Assembly (NCBI GenBank): GCA_035717365.1
Contig: DASTIS010000250.1
Span: 1-21,609, forward strand
Length of the DNA: 21,609 bases
Reading direction: 5' to 3'
Origin: 66-474 sp035717365
GTDB taxonomy: Bacteria; Pseudomonadota; Gammaproteobacteria; Xanthomonadales; Rhodanobacteraceae
This document shows positions 1-7,241 of this stretch, in pieces (within the stretch, counting starts at the first letter, position 1; the number at the start of each line of letters is the position of its first letter). The notes under the pieces are model-generated. The model saw only the letters and a list, made by a program, of their open reading frames with translations, was not told the DNA's origin and did no database searches. The position numbers were made by a program, and so were the translations under genes.

Positions 1-112
1 AATCGGCGTGCCGGAGCCCGGCTCGCTGTTGATGATGGGTCTGGGCCTGTTCGGGATGCTCGGCTTCCTGGGCCTTCGCCGGAAACTCCAGAACGGCAAG
101 GAACAGGCGTAA
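1..112 (+). CDS. PEP-CTERM sorting-domain protein, C-terminal fragment
   Basis: The window opens inside a gene whose frame begins at base 2 and stops at TAA 110-112. The 36 visible residues carry VPEPGS, then a hydrophobic span rich in Leu, Gly, Met and Phe (about 17 residues), then the basic patch LRRK and a short polar tail. This is the standard PEP-CTERM layout: the Pro-Glu-Pro signal, transmembrane helix and Arg cluster are recognised by an exosortase (EpsH/XrtA family), which processes exported, often exopolysaccharide-associated proteins. The N-terminal functional domain is outside the window, so the role of the mature protein cannot be given. An intrinsic terminator lies 82 nt after the stop. 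The PEP-CTERM call is strong. Confidence 0.9.
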   Translation, partial: IGVPEPGSLLMMGLGLFGMLGFLGLRRKLQNGKEQA

Positions 113-193
113 CCTGCCGCGGTACTGGCCGCCAGGGCCGTGTGATCTGGCGACGCGGGCCGGTACCTCGAACTTTCAAGACGTGGTCCGTGA

Positions 194-227
194 ATCCGGC
201 TCTCCCGACGGGAGAGCCGGATTTTTT
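194..227 (+). terminator. Intrinsic terminator of the PEP-CTERM gene
   Basis: A perfect 13-bp stem (194-206 pairs with 210-222) with a 3-nt loop (GAC) is followed directly by TTTTT (223-227). This is a textbook Rho-independent terminator for plus-strand transcription, placed 82 nt after the PEP-CTERM stop. No gene was recognised between the stop and the stem. Confidence 0.93.
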
Positions 228-254
228 GTGCGCCGTGCGGACATCACCCCGTAG

Positions 255-281
255 GGTGGAATCGGCGCAGCCGCTTCCGCC
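255..281. repeat. Short palindromic intergenic repeat (GTGGAA/TTCCGCC type)
   Basis: A 12-nt arm (255-266) pairs with 270-281 around a GCA loop. There are two non-Watson-Crick positions, one of which can be a G-U pair. The flank GTAGG before it and the TTCCGCC arm resemble a common intergenic repeat of Xanthomonadales genomes, from memory and not from a search. No T-run follows on either strand, so it is not an obvious terminator for the DUF2058 gene that ends at 318. Confidence 0.5.
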
Positions 282-317
282 AACAGGCTTGCATGGGATC
301 GGACGCGGGACGCGTCG

Positions 318-833
318 TCACCACATCAGGTCATCAGGCACGCCATCGTCTACGGCGGGCGAACCCGGATCGACCAGCAGCGCCACGGCCTCGGGTGCGA
401 TGGCCTGCACTTCCAGCGCCAGGTCGCGGGCGACGATCCCAGCACGTCCGCCGTGCATCACCACGCCGAGATCGCCGGCGTTGAGTTGGCGCAGTTGATC
501 GGGCGTGACATGCACGCGGCGGATCCTGCCGGCGAATTCGAAATTGCGAACCTGTTCCGCGTCATCGCGATTGAGCATCCTGCCGGCCAGCAGCGCCTGC
601 AACCTGCGCTTGCGTTCCTTCTTCGCCGCGGCCTTCTCGCGCGCCTCGCGCTCGGCGACTTCGCGCTCGGCGCGTTCGACCTTCGCCCGCAGCGCGAACG
701 CCTGCGCGAGATCGGGTTCGGCTGGTTCGCGCGACCTGCGCGATACCGGCTTGTGCCGGGGCGGCTTTGCCTTCGGCTTCGCTGATGGCTTGAAGCCGGC
801 TTTCAGCAACTGGTCGCGGAGGGATTCACTCAT
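318..833 (-). CDS. DUF2058 family protein (YaiL-like)
   Basis: The gene encodes 171 aa, close to the length of E. coli YaiL (about 179 aa). The N-terminus MSESLRDQLLKAGF is followed by a Lys/Pro/Arg-rich stretch (about residues 17-40). Next comes a long charged, probably coiled-coil helix rich in Ala, Glu, Lys and Arg (about 43-85). A compact C-terminal domain begins near LNRDDAEQVRNFEFAGRIRR and contains VMHGGRAGIVARDLA. This order is typical of DUF2058 proteins, which are described as nucleic-acid-associated but lack an established biochemical function. No clear Shine-Dalgarno sequence precedes the ATG (833-831). The start is favoured because the initial residues match the family N-terminus. 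It appears to be a single-gene unit. Confidence 0.85.
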   Translation of the reverse strand: MSESLRDQLLKAGFKPSAKPKAKPPRHKPVSRRSREPAEPDLAQAFALRAKVERAEREVAEREAREKAAAKKERKRRLQALLAGRMLNRDDAEQVRNFEFAGRIRRVHVTPDQLRQLNAGDLGVVMHGGRAGIVARDLALEVQAIAPEAVALLVDPGSPAVDDGVPDDLMW

Positions 834-874
834 GACGGAACGGATGCCGAGGCAACTTGCATGTTGAACCTGAT

Positions 875-900
875 GTTGGGCTTCGCATGCTCAGCCCAAC
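875..900. repeat. Palindromic intergenic repeat (TTGGGCT...AGCCCAA)
   Basis: Perfect 8-bp arms (875-882 and 893-900) surround a 10-nt centre containing GCATGC. The flanks are CTGAT on the left and CTACGA on the right. Elements of this form between genes are, from general knowledge, very common in Xanthomonadales and some other proteobacteria. It lies in the 239-nt space between DUF2058 and slyX, where no gene was recognised. Confidence 0.6.
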
Positions 901-1072
901 CTACGATTCCTGGCGCATGCTCGATCGCGCCCGACGAAGCAACTTTAGTGAAAAGTCAGGCCACGGAGCTCCTGGCCATGGATGGCGGCTTTATGGCCGT
1001 TCTGGTATCCCGTAACTTGAAAAACCGCGCCCGACGGGAGATGCGGCGAAGCAGCAATCAGGGACGATTGCA

Positions 1073-1291
1073 CTAATAATGTGGCGGTGGCGGTTCCTCG
1101 TGCACGTCCTCCGACAGATTCGTCCGCAACGCCGCGAGTTCCCGCCGCAGGTCGGTCAACGCGCTCTCGAGTTGCAGCAGTCGCTGCGACTGCTGTGCTT
1201 CGGTGTCGTTCAACGATGCCACCGCGTCGTCGAGGAAGGTCAGCTTCAACTCGAGTTCGTTCATGCGCTCGTCGTCGGGCGGGGTCGACAT
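1073..1291 (-). CDS. slyX: SlyX family protein
   Basis: This is a 72-aa protein, the usual size for SlyX. It begins MSTPPDDERMNELELKL and continues as one long heptad-like coiled coil (about residues 10-58, rich in Leu, Glu, Gln and Arg). It ends in the family hallmark EEPPPPHY. SlyX is a small conserved protein whose molecular role is not settled; in E. coli it lies next to slyD. Here the ATG is only 2 nt downstream of the ugd stop, preceded by GGAGGA with a 6-nt spacer inside the end of ugd. It is therefore very probably co-transcribed with ugd. The same frame stays open further upstream, but that extension is only ugd read in another frame. A second in-frame ATG (residue 10, MNELELK) is possible. 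Confidence 0.92.
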   Translation of the reverse strand: MSTPPDDERMNELELKLTFLDDAVASLNDTEAQQSQRLLQLESALTDLRRELAALRTNLSEDVHEEPPPPHY

Positions 1292-1293
1292 GC

Positions 1294-2640
1294 TCAGTCC
1301 TCCGGGACAGCGACGCTGCGGCCGCGGCCGATGCCGTAGTACGCAAGCCCGGCCGCTTCGACGTCGGCGGGGTCGTACAGGTTGCGGCCGTCGAAAATCA
1401 CCGGCGACTTCAGCGCGGCCTTGATTTGCTCGAACGCCGGGCTCCGGAATACTTTCCATTCGGTAACCACCGCGAGCGCGTCGGCGCCATCGAGCGCCCC
1501 CAACGGGTCCTCGCACAACACCAAGTCATCCCTTGAGCCATAGACCCGGCCGGCTTCGGCGCGCGCCTGGGGATCGAACGCGCGCACGCCGGCGCCGGCG
1601 TCCCACAACGCTTCCATCAGCACCCGGCTGGGCGCTTCGCGCATGTCGTCGGTGTTGGGTTTGAATGCCAGGCCCCACAGCGCGATGGTCCTGCCGCGCA
1701 GGTTGCCGTCGAAGTGGCGCGCGATCAGGTCGAACAGTTTGCGCTTCTGGTCGTGGTTGACGGCTTCCACCGCCCCCAGTAGGCGCGCGTCGTACCCGTT
1801 CGCGCGCGCGGTGCGTTCCAGCGCCTGCACGTCCTTGGGGAAACACGAGCCGCCGTAACCGGTGCCCGGGTAAATGAAGTGGTAGCCGATGCGCGGATCG
1901 GCGCCGATGCCATGGCGCACCATCTCGACGTCTGCCCCGACGCGTTCGGCGATATTGGCGATCTCGTTCATGAAGCTGATCTTGGTCGCCAGCATCGCGT
2001 TGGCCGCGTACTTGGTCAGCTCGGCCGAACGCTCGTCCATCAGCACGATGCGGTCGTGGTTTCGATTGAACGGCGCGTACAACGATTTGAGCAGATCGAT
2101 GGCGCGCGACGAGGACGCGCCGATGAGGATGCGATCGGGCTTCATGCAGTCGTTGACCGCATTGCCCTCCTTCAGGAACTCCGGATTGGAAACCACGTCG
2201 AACGCGACTTCCACGCCGCGCTCCTGCAATGCTGACTCGATCTCCGCGCGCACCCGGTCGGCCGTGCCGACCGGCACCGTGGATTTGTCCACCACCACGA
2301 CGTAGCCGGTGATGTGTTCGCCGATGCTGCGCGCCACGCTGAGCACGTATGAAAGATCTGCACTGCCGTCCTCGTCGGGCGGCGTGCCCACCGCGATGAA
2401 AATCGTGTCACCGTGCGCGACCGCCGCCTTCGCATCGGTGGTGAACGCAAGCCGGCCAGCTTCGTGGTTGCGCTTCACCAGCGGTTCCAGGCCCGGTTCG
2501 AAGATCGGGATCTCGCCGCGATCCAGTCGTGCGACTTTGTCCGCATCCACGTCCACGCACAGCACGTGGTTGCCCATCTCGGCAAGACAGGTGCCGGTCA
2601 CGAGGCCCACGTAGCCGGTGCCGAAGATAGTAACTTTCAT
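1294..2640 (-). CDS. ugd: UDP-glucose 6-dehydrogenase
   Basis: The enzyme oxidises UDP-glucose to UDP-glucuronate with 2 NAD+ (EC 1.1.1.22), supplying a sugar for exopolysaccharide, LPS modification or capsule. The protein is 448 aa, a full family length. It has an N-terminal Rossmann domain (MKVTIFGTGYVGLVTG, residues 1-16), then FIAVGTPPDEDGSADLSYV (81-99) and SNPEFLKEGNAVND (151-164). The central helix domain has KYAANAMLATKISFMNEIANI, and the catalytic Cys is at about residue 266 in GYGGSCFPKDV. The C-terminal UDP-binding domain has LWGLAFKPNTDDMREAPS. The ATG at 2640 has GGAAG about 5 nt upstream and an extended -10 further up. The neighbours give no polysaccharide operon in this window, although the PEP-CTERM tail upstream hints at exopolysaccharide biology. 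Confidence 0.96.
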   Translation of the reverse strand: MKVTIFGTGYVGLVTGTCLAEMGNHVLCVDVDADKVARLDRGEIPIFEPGLEPLVKRNHEAGRLAFTTDAKAAVAHGDTIFIAVGTPPDEDGSADLSYVLSVARSIGEHITGYVVVVDKSTVPVGTADRVRAEIESALQERGVEVAFDVVSNPEFLKEGNAVNDCMKPDRILIGASSSRAIDLLKSLYAPFNRNHDRIVLMDERSAELTKYAANAMLATKISFMNEIANIAERVGADVEMVRHGIGADPRIGYHFIYPGTGYGGSCFPKDVQALERTARANGYDARLLGAVEAVNHDQKRKLFDLIARHFDGNLRGRTIALWGLAFKPNTDDMREAPSRVLMEALWDAGAGVRAFDPQARAEAGRVYGSRDDLVLCEDPLGALDGADALAVVTEWKVFRSPAFEQIKAALKSPVIFDGRNLYDPADVEAAGLAYYGIGRGRSVAVPED

Positions 2641-2670
2641 GGGCGCTTCCGAGGAACTGGAGAATCCGGA

Positions 2671-2679
2671 ATTCTAGCA
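2671..2679 (-). promoter_or_regulatory. Candidate extended -10 promoter for ugd-slyX
   Basis: On the minus strand the sequence reads TGCTAGAAT, an extended -10 (TG, one base, TAGAAT). It lies 30 nt before the ugd ATG, giving a predicted leader of about 24 nt that contains the weak ribosome site. No convincing -35 box was found at 16-18 nt, which is acceptable for an extended -10 but lowers certainty. Confidence 0.45.
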
Positions 2680-2690
2680 TCCGCTTGAAC

Positions 2691-2765
2691 ACCCCCTTCG
2701 CGCTGCGAAGGGGGTCACGCCGCAGGCGCGGGGGGATGTCCACGCAAACGAAGAGCCATCCCCCC
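2691..2765. repeat. Tandem hairpin repeats upstream of ugd
   Basis: There are two successive inverted repeats. The first is a perfect 11-bp stem (2691-2701 with 2705-2715, loop GCT) built on CCCCCTTCGC. The second pairs GGGGGGATG (2730-2738) with CATCCCCCC (2757-2765), and the flanking CGCG on both sides can extend it past one bulged T. They sit between the divergent-facing ends of the ugd promoter and the rluC 3' end. They look like dispersed palindromic repeats and not a coding region. Confidence 0.55.
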
Positions 2766-2770
2766 TCGCG

Positions 2771-2856
2771 AAACCGGGGTCAGAGTGCACTTTCCGTTCG
2801 CCAGTTCAGGGCACTTGCGATGTGGTTCATGGGAAAGTGCACTCTGACCCCGGTTT
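2771..2856. repeat. MITE/REP-like element with perfect 25-bp inverted ends
   Basis: The arms 2771-2795 and 2832-2856 are perfect reverse complements over 25 nt, built around GGGGTCAGAGTGCACTTTCC, with a 36-nt spacer. On the plus strand the right arm runs into TTTTT (2854-2858). The element ends immediately next to the rluC stop codon (2859-2857). The GGGGTCAGAG...ACTTTCC core is, as I recall, associated with REP-type (TnpA_REP/IS200-like) elements in many proteobacteria, but no transposase gene is present here. It could act as a transcription stop or as an mRNA-stabilising hairpin at the 3' end of rluC. Confidence 0.75.
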
Positions 2857-3801
2857 TTACAGCCGACCCAGCACGTCGCGCAGGTCGTCCGGCAGCGGGG
2901 CCGAAAAACTGTACGCACGCTCGCCCAGATCGAATTCGAAACGCGCGGCGTGCAGGAACATCCGCTTCAATCCCAACTTCCGGAAGTGCTGGTCCGCCTT
3001 CCGGTCGCCATATTTCGGGTCGCCCGCCAGCGGATGGCCCGCGTGCGCGGCGTGGACGCGAATCTGGTGGGTGCGCCCGGTCGCAAGCGTCGCCTCGACC
3101 AGGCTGGCGCCGCGGTAACGTTCGACTTCCCGGAAGAACGTCAATGCCGGTTTGCCGCCATCGTCCACCCGCACCATCCGCTCGCCACCGGCCAGCACCG
3201 ACTTGCGCAACGGTGCGTTGACGTCGAACTTCGCCCGCGCGAGGTTGCCGCTCATCAGGCACAGGTACTGCTTTTTCGTCGCGCCATCGCGGATTGCCGC
3301 CTGCAATCCGGTCAAGCCCGGCCGCGTGCGCGCAAACACCAGTAGCCCCGAGGTGTCGCGATCAAGCCGGTGCGCCAGTTCGAAGTGGTCCGTCGGCCGA
3401 GCCGCGCGCATCAGTTCGATCGCCCCGAACGCGATTCCGCTGCCGCCGTGACTGGCGATGCCGGCCGGCTTGTCGATGACGAGGAAATCGCGATCCTCGA
3501 AGATCACCGCGTGTCGAAGTTCCTCCAGCATCCCAGCCGGCGGCGCGCCGGGTTGTTCACGCCCGGCGGTCCTGACCGGCGGAATCCGCAGGCGATCGCC
3601 CTCGGCAAGGCGCGTATCCGGCTTCGCGCGCTTGCCATTGACGCGCACCTGCCCGGTCCGCAGCAAGCGGTAGATATGCGTCTTCGGCACACCCTTCAGC
3701 AGCGCCGCGAGGCAGTTGTCCACGCGCTGTCCATCCCGTTCGGGACCAACCTCGATGGTTCGCACCGCCATGAAGTCCTTGGCCGAAGTTGCCGTCCCCA
3801 T
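2857..3801 (-). CDS. rluC: 23S rRNA pseudouridine synthase RluC
   Basis: The protein is 314 aa from the ATG at 3801, close to E. coli RluC (319 aa). An S4 RNA-binding domain comes first (VDNCLAALLKGVPKTHIYRL to GDRLRIPP, about residues 28-75). The RluA-type catalytic domain follows: FLVIDKPAGIASHGGSG (106-122) and HRLDRDTSGLL with the catalytic Asp at about 147. GRTHQIRVHAAHAGHPLAGD lies near the C-terminus. The enzyme converts U955, U2504 and U2580 of 23S rRNA (E. coli numbering) to pseudouridine. The frame stays open upstream to 4005, but 3801 is preferred because AAAGGA precedes it with a 9-nt spacer and the upstream residues have no family similarity. Divergence from rne is the conserved gammaproteobacterial arrangement. 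Confidence 0.95.
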   Translation of the reverse strand: MGTATSAKDFMAVRTIEVGPERDGQRVDNCLAALLKGVPKTHIYRLLRTGQVRVNGKRAKPDTRLAEGDRLRIPPVRTAGREQPGAPPAGMLEELRHAVIFEDRDFLVIDKPAGIASHGGSGIAFGAIELMRAARPTDHFELAHRLDRDTSGLLVFARTRPGLTGLQAAIRDGATKKQYLCLMSGNLARAKFDVNAPLRKSVLAGGERMVRVDDGGKPALTFFREVERYRGASLVEATLATGRTHQIRVHAAHAGHPLAGDPKYGDRKADQHFRKLGLKRMFLHAARFEFDLGERAYSFSAPLPDDLRDVLGRL

Positions 3802-3829
3802 TGGAAAAATTCCTTTGCGATGATAGGAT
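3801..3829 (+). promoter_or_regulatory. Candidate rne promoter
   Basis: TTGGAA (3801-3806) and TAGGAT (3824-3829) are separated by 17 nt. The predicted start near 3836 would give an rne leader of about 307 nt. The -35 overlaps the divergent rluC start codon. The match is moderate, but position and spacing agree with the long leader expected for rne. Confidence 0.45.
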
Positions 3830-4142
3830 TGCCGCGCGCCACGCAGGCTCTCGCCCCACCCGGGCAAACCTGCTCCTGTTCGCTGCGCAGACAAGGCCGC
3901 CGCCTGCCATTCCCGACCGGGAGCAGCCGGCGCCCTGTCATCGTAACGTTCGGGATCGATGTTTGCCCACCGTCGGCAAGACGACCGGGGGACGCGGGGA
4001 CGCAAACAATTCGATCATCACCAGCCGGGGCCGAACATCGGGTCCGGCAACTGCCGCCAGGCGCGGCACGCCATCCGGCCGGCCGCCCTGCGAGGCGCCG
4101 CCGGGGAAGCGCCGTCGCGCCGGCGACCTGAAGGAATCCACA
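3830..4142 (+). promoter_or_regulatory. Long rne 5' leader (possible autoregulatory UTR)
   Basis: This stretch of just over 300 nt between rluC and rne has no convincing gene. In E. coli the rne leader (361 nt) folds into hairpins that RNase E itself recognises to limit its own mRNA. Here the leader is GC-rich and can form local stems, for example GTCGC/GCGAC at 4114-4118 and 4123-4127 with a GCCG loop just before the ribosome site. AAGGA (4131-4135) lies 7 nt before the ATG. The regulatory role is inferred from position and the E. coli precedent. I could not fold the region. Confidence 0.4.
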
Positions 4143-7100
4143 ATGAAACGCATGTTGATCAACGCGACTCAGCGTGAGGAGTTGCGTGTGGCCATCGTCG
4201 ATGGCCAATCCCTCTACGATCTCGACCTCGAGATCCCGTCCCGCGAACCGAAGAAATCCAACATCTACAAGGCCCGCGTCACGCGGGTCGAGCCGTCGCT
4301 GGAAGCCTGCTTCGTCGAATACGGGGCCGAGCGCCACGGCTTCCTGCCGCTCAAGGAAATTTCCCGCGAATACTTCACGCCCGGCGTCGATCCCGGCAAG
4401 GCCGGCATCCGCGAATTGCTGAAGGAAGGCCAGCAACTCATCGTCCAGGTCGAGAAGGAGGAACGCGGCAACAAGGGCGCCGCGCTCACCACGTACATCT
4501 CGCTGGCCGGCCGTTACATGGTGCTGATGCCCAACAGCCCGAACGCCGGGGGCGTATCGCGTCGGATCGAGGGTGAAGACCGCCAGGCGCTCAAGGAAGC
4601 CCTGCAGCACGTCGAAGTGCCCGAGGACATGGGCCTGATCGTGCGCACCGCCGGGGTCGGCCGCGACGCCGAGGAACTGCAGTGGGACCTCGACTACCTG
4701 CTGAAATTGTGGAATGCGATTTCCGAAGCCGCCACCGCGCGTTCCGCGCCATTCCTGATCTACCAGGAATCCAAGCTGTTCATCCGTGCGTTGCGCGACT
4801 ACCTGCGCGCCGACATCGGCGAAATCCTGATCGACGAGCCGGCGTTGTACGAAGACGCGAAGGAATTCATGCAGCAGGTGATGCCCAACAGCCTGCGCAA
4901 GCTCAAGCTGTACGACGAAACCATCCCGCTGTTCACGCGGTTCCAGATCGAGACCCAGATCGAGAGCGCCTACGACCGCTACGTGCGGCTGCCGTCCGGC
5001 GGTTCGGTCGTGATCGACCCGACCGAGGCCCTGACCTCGATCGACATCAACTCGGCGCGTGCCACCAAGGGCAGCGACATCGAGGACACCGCGTTCCGCA
5101 CCAATTGCGAAGCCGCGGTCGAAGTCGCGCGCCAGTTGCGGATCCGCGACCTGGGCGGCCTGGTCGTGATCGACTTCATCGACATGGAGAACTCGCGCCA
5201 CCAACGCGAAGTCGAAGACAAGCTGCGCGATGCGCTCAAGCTCGACCGCGCACGCGTGCAGCTCGGGCGCATCTCGCGCTTCGGCCTGATGGAACTGTCG
5301 CGCCAGCGGCTGCGCCCGAGCCTGGAGGAATCCACCCAGATCGTGTGCCCGCGCTGTGACGGCCACGGCCGCATCCGCGGCATCGAATCGCTGTCGCTGT
5401 CGGCGCTGCGGCTGATCGAAGAACATGCGATGAAGGAAAACACCGGGCAGGTACTGGTGCAGGCGCCGGCCCGCGTCGCCAACTTCCTGCTCAACGAAAA
5501 GCGCGCAAGCGTGGTCGAGATCGAACTGCGCCACAAGGTCCACGTGGTGATCGTTGCCGACAAGAGTCTCGAAACCCCGCACCTCGAAATCACCCGCATC
5601 CGCGAAAGCGAGATGGGCGAACACGCCAAGCCCAGCTACGAGCGCCTGACCGAAGTTCCCGCGGACCCGCAGCCGCGGATGGGCGTCGTGGTGCACGGCG
5701 AGGACCCCGCGGTCAGCGGGATCCAGCGTGCAACGCCGATGCCGCAGCGCGAAATCCCCGAACCGGGCGCCGCGCCTGAAGCGACAGCGGCGGCGATCCC
5801 CGCCGCGGCGCCGGCGACTGCCGCGGGCGGCCTGCTCGGCCGTTTGTTCGGCTGGTTCCGCAGCGTGCCCGAGGCCGAACCCGTCGCCACGGAGACGCAG
5901 CGCACGGCGCGCGGTTCCCGGCGGCGCGACGGGACCGACAGTCGTCGCGAGCGATCGTCCGAGCGCCGCCAAGACGCCTCGCCGCACAACGGCAGCCGCC
6001 GCGGCAGCCATGACCGCGACGGCAGCGGCGGCCAGCGTGGGCGCCGCTCGTCGCAGCGATCCTCCCAGCCAAAATCGACCCGGTTGCGCACCGACGACGC
6101 GCCGCGGCATGCGCAGCAGAAACCCGCCGCGCAAGCCACGCCGAAGGAAACCGGCGAAACGCCGCGTGCAACCACACGCAAATCCACGCCCAAGGATTCC
6201 CCCGCGGCGCCGGAGGCCCGGAACGCCGCCACCACCCATGAATCTGCTCCAGCACCCGCGACGGACACGCCGGCAAGCACCGGGGCGGCTGCAAACAGCA
6301 CGCCTGCGGCAGGCCCCGCGAACGGCACCCCGGACACCGGGACCGCCACCGGCAAGCGCCGTCGCGGCCGCCGCGGTGGACGCCGGCGCAAGCACGCCGG
6401 TGCCACCCGGCCCGGTCCAGCACCCGCTACGCCGCACGACATCGATGACGAAGATGCCGATCGCGACAACCGCGCGGCCGCACCTGCCACTCCCGTACCG
6501 CCTGCTGCGGCGAAGCCGCCGGGCCCCGCGAAAAAGCCCGAGCCGGTGGACGCCGCTGAGGCACCCCCGGTCGACGGCCATCGCGCACCGTTTTCGCCCG
6601 CGCAGACGCCGGAACAGCCTCCCGCGCCGCCACTGTTCGCGATGCCCGATTTGAAACCCGCCACGCCACCGCCGGCGGCCGCACCCGCGGTACCGAAGGC
6701 ACCGCCAGCAGCCGGTACCGACGGTTCCCACGGCACGGGCCCCGGGCCGACGACCACGCCTGAAGCGCCAACGACCGCCTCTCCCCAGCACGGGCCCGCC
6801 CCGCAGGCGGCGCCGCGGTCACCGGTCCGTCAGCCGTCGCCAGCAACCCCGGTGACGGAAGCGCCGCACAGCGCGGAACAAAGCGCGGCGACGGCACCAC
6901 CGGCGCCACGGCCGACCACGCCACCACCGGCCCCCGCATCGACCCCGGTGGCGCCCCTTGCACCGTCGAAGCCGAAGCCCGAGCCCGTCACGCCGTCACT
7001 GTTTGCGGCCCCGCCTTCCGTGAATCCGGATCCGCTGCCACAGCTTCGGCATCCGGCCATCCCGACGCCGCGCCCGCTGTCCGGCGCGATCCACCCGATC

Positions 7101-7190
7101 CTGACGCCGCAGATTCTTGCGAAGAAGACGCCACCGGCGGCAAGCAGGCCGGCGGGCGGCACGCCGCCGCCGGACAAGCCGCAGGACTGA
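4143..7190 (+). CDS. rne: Ribonuclease E
   Basis: RNase E is the membrane-attached endoribonuclease that starts most mRNA decay, processes rRNA and tRNA, and scaffolds the degradosome. The protein is 1015 aa (E. coli 1061). The N-terminus MKRMLINATQREELRVAIVDG leads into an S1 domain (about 36-120). The DNase I-like catalytic Asp pair is at about D301 (SIDINSARATKG) and D344 (VIDFIDMEN). The zinc-link CPRC is at 402-405 (E. coli 404-407). After about residue 530 the protein becomes disordered and rich in Pro, Ala, Thr and Arg. A short amphipathic helix, LLGRLFGWFRS (from residue 564), matches the position of the E. coli membrane-targeting sequence. An Arg cluster (GKRRRGRRGGRRRK) resembles an RNA-binding site. 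No helicase- or enolase-binding motif could be assigned. The start is supported by AAGGA 7 nt upstream. Confidence 0.97.
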   Translation: MKRMLINATQREELRVAIVDGQSLYDLDLEIPSREPKKSNIYKARVTRVEPSLEACFVEYGAERHGFLPLKEISREYFTPGVDPGKAGIRELLKEGQQLIVQVEKEERGNKGAALTTYISLAGRYMVLMPNSPNAGGVSRRIEGEDRQALKEALQHVEVPEDMGLIVRTAGVGRDAEELQWDLDYLLKLWNAISEAATARSAPFLIYQESKLFIRALRDYLRADIGEILIDEPALYEDAKEFMQQVMPNSLRKLKLYDETIPLFTRFQIETQIESAYDRYVRLPSGGSVVIDPTEALTSIDINSARATKGSDIEDTAFRTNCEAAVEVARQLRIRDLGGLVVIDFIDMENSRHQREVEDKLRDALKLDRARVQLGRISRFGLMELSRQRLRPSLEESTQIVCPRCDGHGRIRGIESLSLSALRLIEEHAMKENTGQVLVQAPARVANFLLNEKRASVVEIELRHKVHVVIVADKSLETPHLEITRIRESEMGEHAKPSYERLTEVPADPQPRMGVVVHGEDPAVSGIQRATPMPQREIPEPGAAPEATAAAIPAAAPATAAGGLLGRLFGWFRSVPEAEPVATETQRTARGSRRRDGTDSRRERSSERRQDASPHNGSRRGSHDRDGSGGQRGRRSSQRSSQPKSTRLRTDDAPRHAQQKPAAQATPKETGETPRATTRKSTPKDSPAAPEARNAATTHESAPAPATDTPASTGAAANSTPAAGPANGTPDTGTATGKRRRGRRGGRRRKHAGATRPGPAPATPHDIDDEDADRDNRAAAPATPVPPAAAKPPGPAKKPEPVDAAEAPPVDGHRAPFSPAQTPEQPPAPPLFAMPDLKPATPPPAAAPAVPKAPPAAGTDGSHGTGPGPTTTPEAPTTASPQHGPAPQAAPRSPVRQPSPATPVTEAPHSAEQSAATAPPAPRPTTPPPAPASTPVAPLAPSKPKPEPVTPSLFAAPPSVNPDPLPQLRHPAIPTPRPLSGAIHPILTPQILAKKTPPAASRPAGGTPPPDKPQD

Positions 7191-7202
7191 ACGCACCGAG
7201 CC

Positions 7203-7227
7203 GCCGCCCGCATGCGCGGGCGGCTTG
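7203..7227 (+). terminator. Candidate terminator between rne and the convergent regulator gene
   Basis: A perfect 9-bp GC stem (7203-7211 with 7216-7224) with an ATGC loop begins 12 nt after the rne stop. It is followed by TTG and not a long T-run, so termination may be weak or Rho-assisted. The stem lies between the convergent ends of rne and the response regulator gene and could serve both. Confidence 0.5.
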
Positions 7228-7241
7228 CCCTTGTCGGGCGC

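Noticed and set aside
875..900. Integron attC-like site (GTTGGGC and GCCCAAC)
   Set aside because: In attC the outer order is RYYYAAC ... GTTRRRY. Here the two cores are in the reverse order, there is no second core pair, and no integrase or cassette array is seen.
2685..3221. Plus-strand open frame across the inverted repeats and the rluC 3' half
   Set aside because: It runs through palindromic repeats and antisense to rluC. The translated sequence is Arg/Pro-rich with no family resemblance.
3802..4005. N-terminal extension of RluC
   Set aside because: The upstream residues are encoded by the rne leader, have no family similarity, and the ribosome site lies before 3801.
3696..6791. Very long open frame (over 1000 codons) antisense to rne
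   Set aside because: It is the mirror of a high-GC, Pro/Ala/Arg-rich coding region. The predicted protein is low-complexity with no family motifs, whereas rne on the other strand has all catalytic residues.
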